Shown piece after piece: positions 25,006-37,800 of a stretch of 64,000 bases of DNA (position 1 is the first letter of the stretch; every line of letters begins with the position of its first letter). Origin of the DNA: Argopecten irradians (Eukaryota; Mollusca; Bivalvia; Pectinida; Pectinidae); assembly GCF_041381155.1 (NCBI RefSeq), contig NC_091134.1, forward strand, positions 72,995,469 through 73,059,468, given 5' to 3'. Under the pieces are notes generated by a model. It was not told where the DNA came from, did no database searches, and was given only the letters and a program-made list of their open reading frames with translations. The translations under genes were made by a program, and so were the position numbers.

Positions 25006-25440
25006 CTTATTGTATGAGGGTAATGTTCCATTGTTCGTTTGTACAGTTCCATTGTATAAACGATGTAAAAGCCTGGCCATACTTACGCTGTTAGCCTACT
25101 ATAGAGTATCAAATAAATGAGGTGAGGAGATAGCAGTACGCTATAATAGGTTGTATCTTTTGAACAGCGAGAAATAGCGTTCCACATCTTCGTGTTATTA
25201 TATGCTTGACAAATATCTCAATGTAGCTTATTGTAAATAATGTATGTTACCACTTATAAATCAAGAAATGATGCTTGCTGGAATATATTTTGCACATAAA
25301 GTATCATTGTAAAAAATTAGATTCATTTCTTAAGAAAGTTTCAACCCTAAAGTAATATTATCTGTCATCCAATCGCTTAGAAAGCTTCAATCAGATTGGT
25401 CGGAATTTCCGACGAGACTAGCGAAGTAATCCACAGTATC
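25005..25440 (-). mobile_element. Dispersed element carrying an unexpanded 21-bp repeat seed
   Basis: The reverse complement of this block aligns along its length with 46187-46540. Shared landmarks are the TTCCGACGAGACTAGC end, the GATAGCAGTACGCTATAATA stretch and AAGCCTGGCCATACTTACGC. At 25006-25056 it contains only about two units of the ACAATGGAACAG-type repeat. These are bordered by the same GTATGAGGGTA edge that borders the far end of the 3.9-kb array at 50408. It is therefore the pre-expansion form. No coding capacity is seen. Confidence 0.8.
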
Positions 25441-28028
25441 AGACTACAAGCTAGTATAGGCTGATTACGTGTGTAACCGCTGATGTATCAACATATACCG
25501 CTATGTTATATTTGTTATTGTTATTTACGTATGTACTGGAAGAATCAACAATGAAAAAACATGTGAAATGTAACAATCTCCGGTTGTTCGGGTGATAAAA
25601 TATCAAATATACATGTACTTAAATCACAAGAAAACTTGTGTTATACATATCTGATTACGTTTAAAATATCGGAGAGATAACTCCACCTTTTTTTATTTTA
25701 CAATCATTTTGTTCCGTCACCTTTTCATTTAGTGATTAAAATATCTACTTGCATATACAGTTATTTTATTTGGTGCTAACATTATAACATGTTCTTTTAT
25801 TGGTATATTATTTAAATATGCCGTTATTTGTTTCTACATTATTTTATGTTTCGTTGTTACATGTATATTATTACCAATGTATGATTTTGCTTTACATTAT
25901 ATTATATTTCATTATATGATATAATATGACTTTTCCCCTTTCCCATGTGGGATAGTTGCCAGGTACTGACCGCTGGTCTGTAGTTTTTCACCGGGTACTC
26001 CGGTTTTCCTACACAAATAAACCTTGCACATATTTACATAACCCTGACTGTTAATAAGAAATTAAACTAATACAACCAAAAATCCAAGCTATGTCCCCTA
26101 GACTTCGCTGTCAGACAGGTCAGGGTAGTCATATTGGTCAATATTAAGTGATCTCTGGTAGGCAATTTAGTAATTACATTGTTATCATTGTTTTCTTTGT
26201 TGTTTACAATGACAAGCGGAAATGAAACTTGGACATTGTTTAGTACGTATTGAGTGTTGAGGACAAATCAGCGTCTGCTTCAAAACAAACATTTCCGTTT
26301 CAGCATTAACATAGTTGTATTCTTTTGGATACACATGTAATGTTGTTCATAAATTACCAACTCGTGGAAGACTATTTTTGATCTGCAAAAGTCGTTTAAA
26401 AAGGAATATCTCTAAAGTCTAGCAGAATACCTCGACCGATTCGGAGCCCTTCGTCTGATCCAATGTGGCATCATTTAACTAAAAGTCTTCATGCATTCTA
26501 TACATTGTCAAATTCCAATAGCCCTTTAACAAACGAAATTAGTCCCTTATGTTAATATGATATAGATACTGCAGCAACAACACATGTTCATCAGCTGATA
26601 GCATCATCTTAATACCAATAAACCCACATTTTCTATCAGTATTTACATACGTGGTATATCAACTGATGCAATATGGCTGTTGTCGGAACTATCAATGACG
26701 GACTGTGTAAAGTAACAAATTTCTTACTATAAATGAATCATAATGAAGTTTGATAGTAAGCTACATTGTATATCGTTATGTTGACATTCGAATATTATTA
26801 AAAGAAAGCGTGAACTTATGTTGATTTTAAAATAACAAAATCCCTGTTTATAGCAACATAAAAAAAATCATTTATTGTCTCTTTAAGTATATCCCGATCA
26901 TTTATGCTTTCAATAACACCGAGTATGTCTTTATCCGAATTTACATTGGTCACGAATTCAGCAATCGCGGTGTTCTCTCAATGTTCATGCTTCTAGGTAA
27001 TTTTAATTGCACACAGAATACAAACGGTTTTAGTAAACTATAAGTGGACCCCCTGGCCTGCAGTTAGGGTGTTACTTTTACCTGCTGTCCCATTGCATGA
27101 TCGTAAAATGGGACTAAGTTCGGATGACATGAATTCCATGGAACTCACAGTACTAAGAATTAAACATAGATATATATCTAACGTATTTACAGAATAGTGT
27201 CAACCTTGCTATTCGTTTAATAGATATAAGTAAGTTGAGATATTGTAATACTTACAATACACCTTAAAACCTACGGTCTAATGCGACGTTTCAAATCAAA
27301 GAGTTAGCTTATGAGCTTATATCCGGTTCTAAACTGAAGACTGGAAGACAAATATTTCTACCCCATTGGACAGAAATATTTGCACTTCCGGTGAAGGAGA
27401 TTTCTCTGTCTTACCCATGACAAGACACGCGTAGAAAATATTCGCGTGATACACCGGAAGGTGTAAAACGTCATATTCAAATCAAAATTAACCTGTGCAG
27501 TCCAATCAATTCAAGCTTGTGCTTCAAGCGTGTGCTGAACTTTGACCAAATGATTTTGATCAAAATTCACACAGTGGTAGCATATAGGAAAATATTACTA
27601 TCCTTCATATTCACATATAAAAGAGTCTTTTCTTACCCTATGATGTAGTTCTGACCTATCTCATGATACACACTCGTGTTGTACGCATGGCTATCCATAC
27701 AATACAACATTATGACGTCACGGAGTTATCAGCTGTCTATGAAGAGTATATTGCAGTATTTTGTAAAACGGTGAGATGTTACTAGGGAGACAGCTGTTGA
27801 TGCTGTGGCGCCATAAGTTTGTAGTACATGGGTAGCTATGCATGTATGATATAATCCCGTATGTATAATATCAACAGTTATTTTCCATATAACACTGGAT
27901 CCTTATAGACGTTTGTCTGTAGGATACGAATTACTTAAAGTAGTAAATATAGGACAAAGAAGCAATTCTTACAGTGTGGACAAAAGATTGTCGAATTTTC
28001 GAGGCGATCCGCCCCTTTGTCAAGACAC
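25441..28028. other. Intergenic DNA with SINE fragments
   Basis: No gene recognised. It holds a SINE tail (25936-26075) and a possible degraded tRNA-like head near 27046-27140 (CTGGCCTGCAGTTAGGGTG). The rest is AT-rich unique-looking sequence. Confidence 0.5.
25936..26075 (+). mobile_element. SINE tail fragment
   Basis: The segment carries AGTTGCCAGGTACTGACC, the GGTTTTCC block and AATAAACCTTGCAC, then CATAACCCTGACTGTTAATA. These correspond in order to the tail of the SINE at 43475-43695 read on the minus strand. The head is missing. Confidence 0.65.
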
Positions 28029-28093
28029 AAGAAGAACAAATAAAATTACATGTCCGTGGCTGTCCTCAACATGTAATTTTATTTGTTCTTCTT
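28029..28093. repeat. 25-bp perfect inverted repeat
   Basis: Arms 28029-28053 and 28069-28093 are exact reverse complements (core GAACAAATAAAATTACATGT) around a 15-base loop. The pair may be the end of a fold-back repeat. There is no long T-run after it, so it is not read as a terminator. Confidence 0.8.
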
Positions 28094-30075
28094 CATAAAA
28101 TGTCTGGAGTTATTCTTGCTATATTGCACTGTTGAACTATAAGAGTTAAATCATCTTTTTTACTTTTTTTTAATAAATATGTTATTCACAAATAAACCAA
28201 GTTAAAGTTCGACTGCTTTGCAGTCTTAAAATTTAATGGTAACTATTTTATTTAACAGCTATGATATGAAATCTCAAAGTCTAACATCTCATTCCTAATC
28301 TTTGTTTATTGGAATCTTTAAATCTTTGAAAAGGGAGCATGAAAGTTGTACTAACATTAAATAAATGAAAAGCCTGAATATAACTAGAATGACTGCTTGT
28401 TGCAATGTTAGAAAAGTTTTGATCACATTATTGCTTTCTTATCAAAATGCAAAAGAGATGGATTGAATACTATTTTCCCTTATGCTTGTTCACAGCGTTA
28501 CATTAGATAAACTGGATATACGGTTTAGTATTTGGTTTGTTAATATAATTGAATATTAAAAGTCTCAAATAAGTCCATTAATAACATTTCAACAATTTTT
28601 ATTGACACATAGATATTAAACATTGACGTATAGAAATATTCTCCCTAACATGGCTGTCAAGAAAAAGCTTTATCCTCGCCACTTTATCCTCGCCACTTTA
28701 TCCCCACTTTATCCTCGCCACTTTATCCTCGCCACTTTATATAATTGTGGTTTTCCTTTTTATTGCTGCTCGTATGGAACATTTGTAAATTACCAAATAA
28801 TGGATCCCATTTTTTCAATCAAACAGACAACCAGAAGACTGATTTCTCTTTTTAATACAGTTGAATTACTAGCTAGTGTCATCATCATTGTTTGAGTAAA
28901 CAAAATAAGTAAATGTAGCTTTACAGGTATACATTGTACATGTAATATGGTACATGTATATTAATGATTCATAAAATGAAAGGAAGACGAGCATATTTCT
29001 TTATTATATCTGCTGAATTATAACCTCTTTTCATTCTACAATGTACTGAGTACTCCCTATAATATACATCTGTATAAAGATACCTTATTCAAGCACCTAA
29101 TATCTTATCATGTGTTGTCACGCTGATATTTACACCAAAAACAACGCGTTTCATCGTATTGACATCGGTGACAAATGTGTCAAGCAATATATAGGAAGTG
29201 CCGTTTTTGTCAGGTGTTCCTTTCGTCATTGCAAAAATGCCGCTTACATCACTGAGAAATGCATATGGTCTATTGAAGCGTCATTTGTGTCCGGTTACCT
29301 TTTATCTTTTCAATGTAATATTTAATAAATTGTCAGTCTTAACTTTTTGAACATCTTTATTATATCAACTTGAGTGATTTACAAATAAAAAGGAATTATT
29401 TCAAACAGAACTTAATTATCCAGACCTGTAAGAATTATTACATAGTCTAGATAGTGTCCTGTTACATCTGGAGTGAAGGACAATCACATTAAATATTTTG
29501 AAGATATCAGATGTGGAACTATCTCTCGTTTAACAATATCCAACTTCGTGGGCTGTAATCTTAATATTTACACCATTTTGAAGAGAAAATATTAATTTCT
29601 GAATCTGTAATTTTGACCTACCTGTGATGTAACAGATTTTGCATGACACGGTGACCCTACTCTATGGATGCAAGCGCGGTGTGACCAAGCTTAACCAGGA
29701 AAATGACGTCCGAATCTGGACAGATTCAAGTCTGTTAGCGTAATTCGTTTTAATATTTTTTTCCGAAAAGGCGATGCTTGTTCAAGCGTTTTGCAACACG
29801 ACTATTCTGCACGATGGCGCGAATTGCTTATGAAACTAGACGTATACATTGCCATAGCATATTTATTATTGGAGATCATTATATGACTGATATCTTGCTG
29901 GAAAACCCGCCAGACTATAGCAGTCATTCGCTTTTTCAGAATAGATTTACCATGAATGCTTGTTCTACACTAAAATCTCGATAGATGCAAACCCTGCGTT
30001 ACCACGATTTTTCAGGAAGATGGCGCCCAAATCCCGAATTCAGGTCTGTTTCTGTCATTCTTTTTAATATTACTT
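28094..30075. other. Intergenic region with short tandem and diverged direct repeats
   Basis: No gene recognised. Positions 28672-28742 repeat a CCACTTTATCCTCG phrase about five times. Around 29655-29800 and 29975-30110 two diverged copies of one segment occur (shared GAATTC/GTCTGTT and GGCGATGCTTG-like blocks, ~320 bp apart). The second leads into the 660-bp tandem duplication. Confidence 0.55.
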
Positions 30076-31395
30076 CAACGGGTAATGCTTGCTGCACACC
30101 GAAAATTCGTCTGATTCAAGCGTTCTTGCTACATTGCTATCCTGCAAATTGGCGTGATTTGCATACGATTCTAACTGCTACGCCTCAAGGGGCGTAGCAA
30201 ATATAAACGGTGTGTAATAAATCTGTTATATAGCTGACACTCAACACGTCATATAATAAATATTTTGCAAAGAGCGTGTTTGCAGGGCTCATGTTGCATT
30301 TTGTATAATTAATTCCAAAACAAATATTCTCATGCATTTATGCATCTGATAAGCGTTCATCATACTTCTTGCAGACTACCGTATGTGTATAGAGTGATAT
30401 TCATAAGTGCATTGCATCACTGAAATGGAAATTATTTGTGGCAATATGGCCAATTATGGTATTGAAAATATACATCAATGTATCGAATATGTTAATAAAC
30501 ATAAATTTACTTAGATAACATAAAGGTACATACTATCATTAATATTTCAATATCCATCTTAGTCTATAGAGATCCACCTGTTGTCATCAGCAAATAAACC
30601 CAAAACGTTTATAACTATCAGCCTAAGAAAGAAAGACACAATCTCAGCAAAGAAGTTTCCTACAAAATGTCCACTCAGGTATACCCTGAACAGATGAAAC
30701 AGGCCCTGGAAGGAAGACTATCCCCGTTATTGGGACAACGGGCAATGCTTGTTGCACAACGAACATTCGTCTGATTCAAGCGTTCTTGCTACATTGCTAT
30801 CCTGCAAGAAGGCGTGATTTGCATACGATTCTGACTGCAATGCCTCAAGCGGCGTAGCAAATATAAACGGTGTGTAATAAATCTGTTAAATAGCTGAAAC
30901 TCAACACGTCATATAATAAATATCTTGCAAAGAGCGTGTTTGCAGGGCTTATGTTGCATTTTGTATAATTAATTCCAAAACAAATATTCTCATGCATTTA
31001 TGCATCTGATAAGCGTTCATCATACTTCTTGCAGACTACCGTATGTGTAAAGAGAGTTATCTATAAGTGCATTGCATCACTGAAATGGAAATTATTTGTG
31101 GCAATATGGCCAATTATGGTATTGAAAATATACATCAATGTATCGAATATGTTAATAAACATAAATTTACTTAGATAACATAAAGGTACATACTATCATT
31201 AATATTTCAATATTCATCTTAGTCTATAGAGATCCACCTGTTGTCATCAGCAAATAAACCCAAAACGTTTATAACTATCAGCCTAAGAAAGAAAGACACA
31301 ATCTCAGCAAAGAAGTTTCCTACAAAATGTCCATTCAGGTATACCCTGAACAGATGAGACAGGCCCTGGAAGGAAAGACTATCCTCGTTATTGGG
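30076..31395 (+). repeat. 660-bp tandem duplication of 5' region plus exon 1 of ATP-grasp copy 2
   Basis: Unit 1 (30076-30735) and unit 2 (30736-31395) are near-identical with a clean 660-bp offset. Each contains ~590 bp of upstream DNA, the 5' leader and the first ~23 codons of the gene. The breakpoint joins codons at ATTGGGACAA to a CAACGGGCAATG-type upstream sequence. Any promoter in this segment is therefore present twice, and only the downstream unit leads into a complete exon 1. Confidence 0.88.
30667..30735 (+). pseudogene. Orphan exon 1 fragment of the ATP-grasp gene
   Basis: ATG at 30667 starts the same peptide as exon 1 of copy 2 (YPEQM...QALEG). One A is missing in the GGAAAGACT run, shifting the frame. 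The exon breaks off at the duplication junction with no donor site. It is a by-product of the 660-bp tandem duplication. If transcribed it would yield an upstream out-of-frame ORF. Confidence 0.85.
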
Positions 31396-31452
31396 ACAAG
31401 CAATTCTGGCAACCGACTTATCTGGGACATTTTCACGGAGGTAAAACTTAAG
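31327..31452 (+). CDS. Carnosine-synthase-like ATP-grasp ligase copy 2, exon 1
   Basis: 42 codons from ATG 31327 to AAG 31452, donor GTGAGT, phase 0. It begins MSIQVYPEQMRQALEGKTIL and contains an N-terminal beta-strand and Ser/Gly loop (VIGTSNSG), consistent with the pre-ATP-grasp N-terminal fold. About 45 bp of leader before the ATG are shared with copy 3 (near 52277-52322), which supports this start. The intron is short (31453-31586). Confidence 0.85.
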
Positions 31453-31586
31453 GTGAGTTCCATACATGTAACGTTATATTTAGAATATTTATTGCATCAA
31501 TGGTCTTCAAGAATTAAATAATACAAAACTTCAAAAAACATCATTTTCCTTGATACATATACGACATTTTCCTTTTTAATTTCTAG

Positions 31587-32783
31587 GTCATTTTGGTGGC
31601 ACATACAGTTTATAGTGATGAACCGAACAAAGTGCACTCGCTCATCTGTTATGATTACAGTAACCAGTCCGATATAGATAGCCACGCAAACAACATTATC
31701 CAACTCCTCGGAGATCGACATATTGACGGATGTTTTACTTTTACCGAGGCGGATACACCAATAACAGCTGTCATATGTCAAAAACTGGGAGTCCGAGGAA
31801 TCCATCCGGATGCGGCCATGACTGTCCGGAGTAAGCATAACACGTATCAAATATTGAGACAAAACACTACTGATTGTCTGTATACCACGGAGATATATTC
31901 ACCAATATCATACCGCATTGGAACCGTGAGAGATATCAGTGATGCCAAGAAGATAACATATCCCGCCGTTCTCAAGCCCGAGTTTGATGTCGGGTCCTGG
32001 GGAGTTGTGAAAGTCACATCAAAAGACGACTGTCTCTCACAGATTAACAGACTACAGAGGAATTTCGATACATCTCGCTTAGGAGGGAAATTCGGAAAGT
32101 CTTTGGTTTTGATGGAGCTACTACAGGGTCTGTCTTACAATGTTGACGTTGTTATATACGACGGGGAGCTGATGATCGGCCTGATCACTGATGTTGGTTT
32201 GTACCTCCCGAACATGTTTGTGGACACCGCCACCTGTCAACCTTCTAGCTTGTCTGATGAACTACAGACAGAGCTCACCACGGCTGCCCACCAATGTTGT
32301 TGTAAGGTCGGATTAGTGAACGGAGTTTTTAACACCGAGTGGAAGATCACGGAGTCTGGTCCAAAGCTTGTCGAGATCAATGGAAGAATTGGCATGTATC
32401 GTCGAAGCATTGTCTACAAGACTACACATGGCGTCATTCTATGGGAGATTGCAGCTGCCATTGCATGTGGAATCAAACCGTCTTTTCCGGATATTTCTGT
32501 TCGAAGCTTTGCTGTGGGAGCCTACCTTTACACAAAATTTCACAGGGAACAATTTCTGAAAAAAGAAGTCATCCAAACACTGAAGTCATTGGCTAATGCA
32601 AAGGCCATCCTTCTAGAAATGTTCGAACTGAAAGATCTGAAACAAAATGAAGAGGAATTTCCTTTAAGTTTCTGTCATCTGGTTGCATTGAGTAATAAAG
32701 ATATCAAGCATGCAAGGCAAGCTTTGCTCGACCTCTATCGGGTTAATTCCAAAACAAATATTCTCATGCATTTATGCATCTGA
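31587..32783 (+). CDS. Carnosine-synthase-like ATP-grasp ligase copy 2, exon 2 (altered C-terminus)
   Basis: The acceptor TTTCTAG ends at 31586. With exon 1 the product is ~440 residues. By family it should ligate an amino acid to another amino acid or beta-alanine using ATP, in the cytosol; the real substrates are unknown. Visible motifs are FTFTEADTP, PAVLKPEFDVGSWG (with Val where copies 1 and 3 have Ala), MELLQGLSYNVDVV, CQPSSL and KLVEINGRIGMYRR. At 32743 a 66-bp insertion replaces the normal end. The frame runs 13 codons into it and stops at 32783. The former C-terminus (ending FTSLWA) remains out of use at 32809-32865. The catalytic core is complete, so the enzyme may still work; confidence in function is low. 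Confidence 0.8.
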   Translation, partial: VILVAHTVYSDEPNKVHSLICYDYSNQSDIDSHANNIIQLLGDRHIDGCFTFTEADTPITAVICQKLGVRGIHPDAAMTVRSKHNTYQILRQNTTDCLYTTEIYSPISYRIGTVRDISDAKKITYPAVLKPEFDVGSWGVVKVTSKDDCLSQINRLQRNFDTSRLGGKFGKSLVLMELLQGLSYNVDVVIYDGELMIGLITDVGLYLPNMFVDTATCQPSSLSDELQTELTTAAHQCCCKVGLVNGVFNTEWKITESGPKLVEINGRIGMYRRSIVYKTTHGVILWEIAAAIACGIKPSFPDISVRSFAVGAYLYTKFHREQFLKKEVIQTLKSLANAKAILLEMFELKDLKQNEEEFPLSFCHLVALSNKDIKHARQALLDLYRVNSKTNILMHLCI

Positions 32784-32808
32784 TAAGCGTTCACCATACT
32801 TCTTGCAG
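32743..32808 (+). other. 66-bp templated insertion in ATP-grasp copy 2
   Basis: It is identical except at one base to 30969-31034 (and to 30309-30374) in the tandemly duplicated 5' region of the same gene, in the same orientation. Four bases of the normal sequence (AAGC in copy 3) are replaced. It begins after CGG and ends in TTCTTGCAG, so it resembles a GT-AG intron (32742-32808). Removing it still leaves the reading frame two bases short. Confidence 0.85.
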
Positions 32809-34450
32809 TCTCGGGTTTACCGAAACAGAGTATGACATAGAAAAATTTACAAGTTTGTGGGCTTAATGTAAAATGAAACAAAAGGCGATAAATCCATAAA
32901 CCGTAAACTAATGTCAGTTTATGCCTTCCATCTGATTCATTCAATAATGATAATCATACGCTTTTGTTAACTGACTCTCTATATAAATAAAAATGAAGTA
33001 ATTTCGCTTATTGACCGGTCAATAGTTTGACTGTCGACCGGGATGGAACGTTTGCATGCGTTTATTGTTGACGTCATAATTAATTTTTGACGTCATAAAC
33101 CCTGGCGCGTCGGATCGACCCAAATATCGGTGTTCTTTTGGCGATAGTCTTTCTCACCAGAAGTTCAGTGATGAGTTTAAGATTGCGGTTCAGGTAACAA
33201 AACGGTTGTTTCATGCTATTTCAGTCAACAGTCAAAATTCTTTTCCTCGGTGTTGGTCCCAACACCTTGGGAAAGAGTTTTGACTGTTGACTGAAAAGGC
33301 ATGAAACAACTGTATACTGTTAATTCCCCGATATTGTAGTAAACAGAGACGTTTAACACAAGATATATGTCCATGTATATTTGATGTTTTTCCACCGAAA
33401 AACGGGAGATTGTTACATTTCAGAGGTTTTTAAATTTTTGTTTCTTGATGTAAATATATCATTTTAACACACATATCAAAGTGGTGAGACGTCGTCGGTT
33501 ACCAATGTAATCAGGCTTTACAGTTATCTGATTTGATTCATTCCTTAATATTAAGTCAGTTAGCTAAATATTTAAATACTTTACATGTATAACACAAAAA
33601 CATTTTTGACGCATGTTTATTTGGTGTTTTTTCTCAAGAACAACTCGAGATAAACGAAGCATACGTAAATTGAGGTTACACGCTGTTGTTTCCGGGGTTG
33701 ATGATGCGGCCTCCCTTAAGGTTTTGTGTTATATTTCCATAATAATCTATTCAATTTAATCTACTATAATATCATGTCTTCAAAATTCAGTAGCCACAGA
33801 GGGACTCTTTTATTCGATGAAATCATTATATTTTTATCTGCCAATCAGAAGCGACGTTATAGATGACGACGCCATTTTTATTTCTGTGTTGGCTGATATA
33901 GTACAATGGAAATGCTCGTTCAAAACCAGAATGACTTATCATAAACTATGTCGAATTTTAATATACATCTCCAATCGCTAATGCACATACTATTCCATAT
34001 TGTTGTTAGAATTTAAACCTCTCGAAATGTTTCAAAATTCAAATTGGTCACGACAATGGCGCTTTTAAAAGTAATTTGCGGAAGTAAGCCCACTACAAAA
34101 AGGCTCAAACTGTAAATCTTGAAATTTCACATGCTCGTAATTCATCTCCTATACAGTAATTGACGGGTCTAAACACATTGTTATGTACATACTGTAACAG
34201 GACTCCTTGAGCCATCGAAGTGTGATGTATATGTTAAGATTATTATCAAGATTCTTGGCTAAATTTGTTATCTACTTATAATGTAACTGCATGTTTGTTA
34301 ACTTATTTTTCATGTTTTTTCCACGTATTGTTTGACGACAAGTGGTACGCTGAAAGATGCAGTGTAGACTAACTGTTAACATGCTAATCTGCATAGCAGA
34401 CCAGATAGGAACTGCTCGAGATTGGAAAAGCAGACGTTACTGACCAATGT
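32809..34450 (+). repeat. 3' flank shared with ATP-grasp copy 3
   Basis: Blocks here recur in order after copy 3 at 59390-60360. Examples are GTCAGTTTATGCCTTCCATC (32911 and 59476), GAGACGTCGTCGGTTACC (33486 and 59656) and TTGACGGGTCTAAACACA (34161 and 60066). The duplicated unit therefore included ~1-1.5 kb of downstream DNA. The copy here is longer because of a ~350-bp hairpin insertion and other indels. Confidence 0.8.
32971..33323. mobile_element. Hairpin element inserted downstream of copy 2
   Basis: About 350 bp absent from the equivalent site after copy 3 (~59530). It is flanked by TGTTAA on both sides (32965-32970 and 33318-33323). Its right part (33203-33312) is a ~50-bp-arm hairpin around GGTGTTGGTCCCAACACC. 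The empty paralogous site and the direct repeat support a transposon-like insertion. Confidence 0.7.
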
Positions 34451-34860
34451 TTGATTGTATCCCTGATGGTAATATTTTCTTCAAAAAATTAACATTGGCT
34501 ATATCTTTAGATAATAATGGAGGATGAGCATATATTTATGCTAAAAATAACAGCAACATTGAACACAGATCGAACCTTAATCGAACAATCTTGAACTTAT
34601 TTGTACTGATATATATGCTTTTAGTATATTTTTCTTATTGTATGTATTTATAGACCTCCTAATATACTTTACTGTCTATCTCAAAATCAATCTGATCTTT
34701 TTCGTATATTGGTAATATACACATGACCAGTGTTTGTTTTACTGATATTCAACTCATCAAATCTCTGAACCATTTTTCTGTACTAAATCTATGCACCCTT
34801 CCCTTTTCCTACCAAACACTGTATAATACGTAACTCTTAGAAATCGGTACTGTCTTATTG
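34451..34860. other. AT-rich spacer before the large minisatellite
   Basis: Nothing recognised. It marks the point where similarity to the copy 3 flank fades and the 39/45-bp array begins. Confidence 0.6.
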
Positions 34861-37800
34861 CTTATGAGTTATATATGGAGACATTGTACTGTATCCACCC
34901 TTATAAGTTATATATGGAGACATTGTACTGTATCCACCCTTATAAGTTATATATGTAGACATTGTACTGTATCCACCCTTATAAGTTATATATGGAGACA
35001 TTGTACTTTTTCTGTATCCACCCTTATAAGTTATATATGGAGACATTGTACTGTATCCACCCTTATAAGTTATATATGGAGACATTGTACTTTTTCTGTA
35101 TCCACCCTTATAAGTTATATATGGAGACATTGTACTTTTTCTGTATCCACCCTTATGAGTTATATATGGAGACATTGTACTGTATCCACCCTTATAAGTT
35201 ATATATGGAGACATTGTACTTTTTCTGTATCCACCCTTATAAGTTATATATGGAGAAATTGTACTGTATCCACCCTTATAAGTTATATATGGAGACATTG
35301 TATTTTTTCTGTATCCACCCTTATAAGTTATATATGGAGACATTGTACTTTTTCTGTATCCACCCTTATAAGTTATATATGGAGACATTGTACTTTTTCT
35401 GTATCCACCATTATAAGTTATATATGGAGACATTGTACTTTTTCTGTATACACCATTATAAGTTATATATGGAGACATTGTACTTTTTCTGTATCCACCA
35501 TTATAAGTTATATATGGAGACATTGTACTGTATCCACCCTTATAAGTTATATATGGAGACATTGTACTTTTTCTGTATCCACCCTTATAAGTTATGTATG
35601 GAGACATTGTACTGTATCCACCCTTATAAGTTATATATGGAGACATTGTACTGTATCCACCCTTATAAGTTATATATGGAGACATTGTACTTTTTCTGTA
35701 TCCACCCTTATAAGTTATATATGGAGACATTGTACTTTTTCTGTATCCACCCTTATAAGTTATGTATGGAGACATTGTACTTTTTCTGTATCCACCCTTA
35801 TAAGTTATATATGGAGACATTGTACTGTATCCACCCTTAAAAGTTATATATGGAGACATTGTACTTTTTCTGTATCCACCCTTATAAGTTATATATGGAG
35901 ACATTGTACTGTATCCACCCTTATAAGTTATATATGGAGACATTGTACTTTTTCTGTATCCACCCTTATAAGTTATGTATGGAGACATTGTACTGTATCC
36001 ACCCTTATAAGTTATATATGGAGACATTGTACTGTATCCACCCTTATAAGTTATATATGGAGACATTGTACTGTATCCACCCTTATAAGTTATATATGGA
36101 GACATTGTACTTTTTCTGTATCCACCCTTATAAGTTATATATGGAGACATTGTACTGTATCCACCCTTATAAGTTATATATGGAGACATTGTACTGTATC
36201 CACCCTTATAAGTTATATATGGAGACATTGTACTTTTTCTGTATCCACCCTTATAAGTTATATATGGAGACATTGTACTGTATCCACCCTTATAAGTTAT
36301 ATATGGAGACATTGTACTTTTTCTGTATCCACCCTTATAAGTTATATATGGAGACATTGTACTTTTTCTGTATCCACCCTTATAAGTTATATATGGAGAC
36401 ATTGTACTTTTTCTGTATCCACCCTTATAAGTTATATATGGAGACATTGTACTTTTTCTGTATCCACCCTTATAAGTTATATATGGAGACATTGTACTGT
36501 ATCCACCCTTATAAGTTATATATGGAGACATTGTACTTTTTCTGTATCCACCCTTATAAGTTATATATGGAGACATTGTACTGTATCCACCCTTATAAGT
36601 TATATATGGAGACATTGTACTTTTTCTGTATCCACCCTTATAAGTTATATATGGAGACATTGTACTGTATCCACCCTTATAAGTTATATATGGAGACATT
36701 GTACTTTTTCTGTATCCACCCTTATAAGTTATATATGAGACATTGTACTGTATCCACCTTAATATCCACCCTTATAAGTTATATATGGAGACATTGTACT
36801 GTATCCACCATTATAAGTTATATATGGAGACATTGTACTTTTTCTGTATCCACCCTTATAAGTTATATATGGAGACATTGTACTGTATCCACCCTTATAA
36901 GTTATATATGGAGACATTGTATTGTTCACTTTTTTCTGTATCTGATCCACCCTTATAAGTTATATATGGAGACATTGTACTGTATCCACCCTTATAAGTT
37001 ATATATGGAGACATTGTATTTTTCTGTATCCACCCTTATAAGTTATATATGGAGACATTGTACTGTATCCACCATTATAAGTTATATATGGAGACATTGT
37101 ACTTTTTCTGTATCCACCCTTATAAGTTATATATGGAGACATTGTACTGTATCCACCCTTATAAGTTATATATGGAGACATTGTACTGTATCCACCTTAA
37201 AGTTATTTGAGACATGTACCTTTATTATTATGGAACATTGTATATCCACCCTTATAAGTTATATATGGAGACATTGTACTGTATCCACCCTTATAAGTTA
37301 TATATGGAGACATTGTACTGTATCCACCCTTATAAGTATAATACATGGAGACATTGTACTGTATCCACCCTTATAAGTTATATATGGAGACATTGTACTT
37401 TTTCTGTATCCACCCTTATAAGTTATATATGGAGACATTGTACTTTTTCTGTATCCACCCTTATAAGTTATATATGGAGACATTGTACTTTGTATCCACC
37501 CTTAAAGTTATATATGGAGACATTGTACTTTTTCTGTATCCACCCTTATAAGTTATATATGGAGACATTGTACTGTATCCACCCTTATAAGTTATATATG
37601 GAGACATTGTACTTTTTCTGTATCCACCCTTATAAGTTATATATGGAGACATTGTACTTTTTCTGTATCCACCCTTATAAGTTATATATGGAGACATTGT
37701 ACTGTATCCACCCTTATAAGTTATATATGGAGACATTGTACTTTTTCTGTATCCACCCTTATAAGTTATATATGGAGACATTGTACTGTATCCACCCTTA

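Noticed and set aside
32742..32808. A genuine 67-bp intron in ATP-grasp copy 2
   Set aside because: GT and AG are present, but removal leaves the frame two bases short and reaches a stop within about ten codons. Copies 1 and 3 have no intron there.
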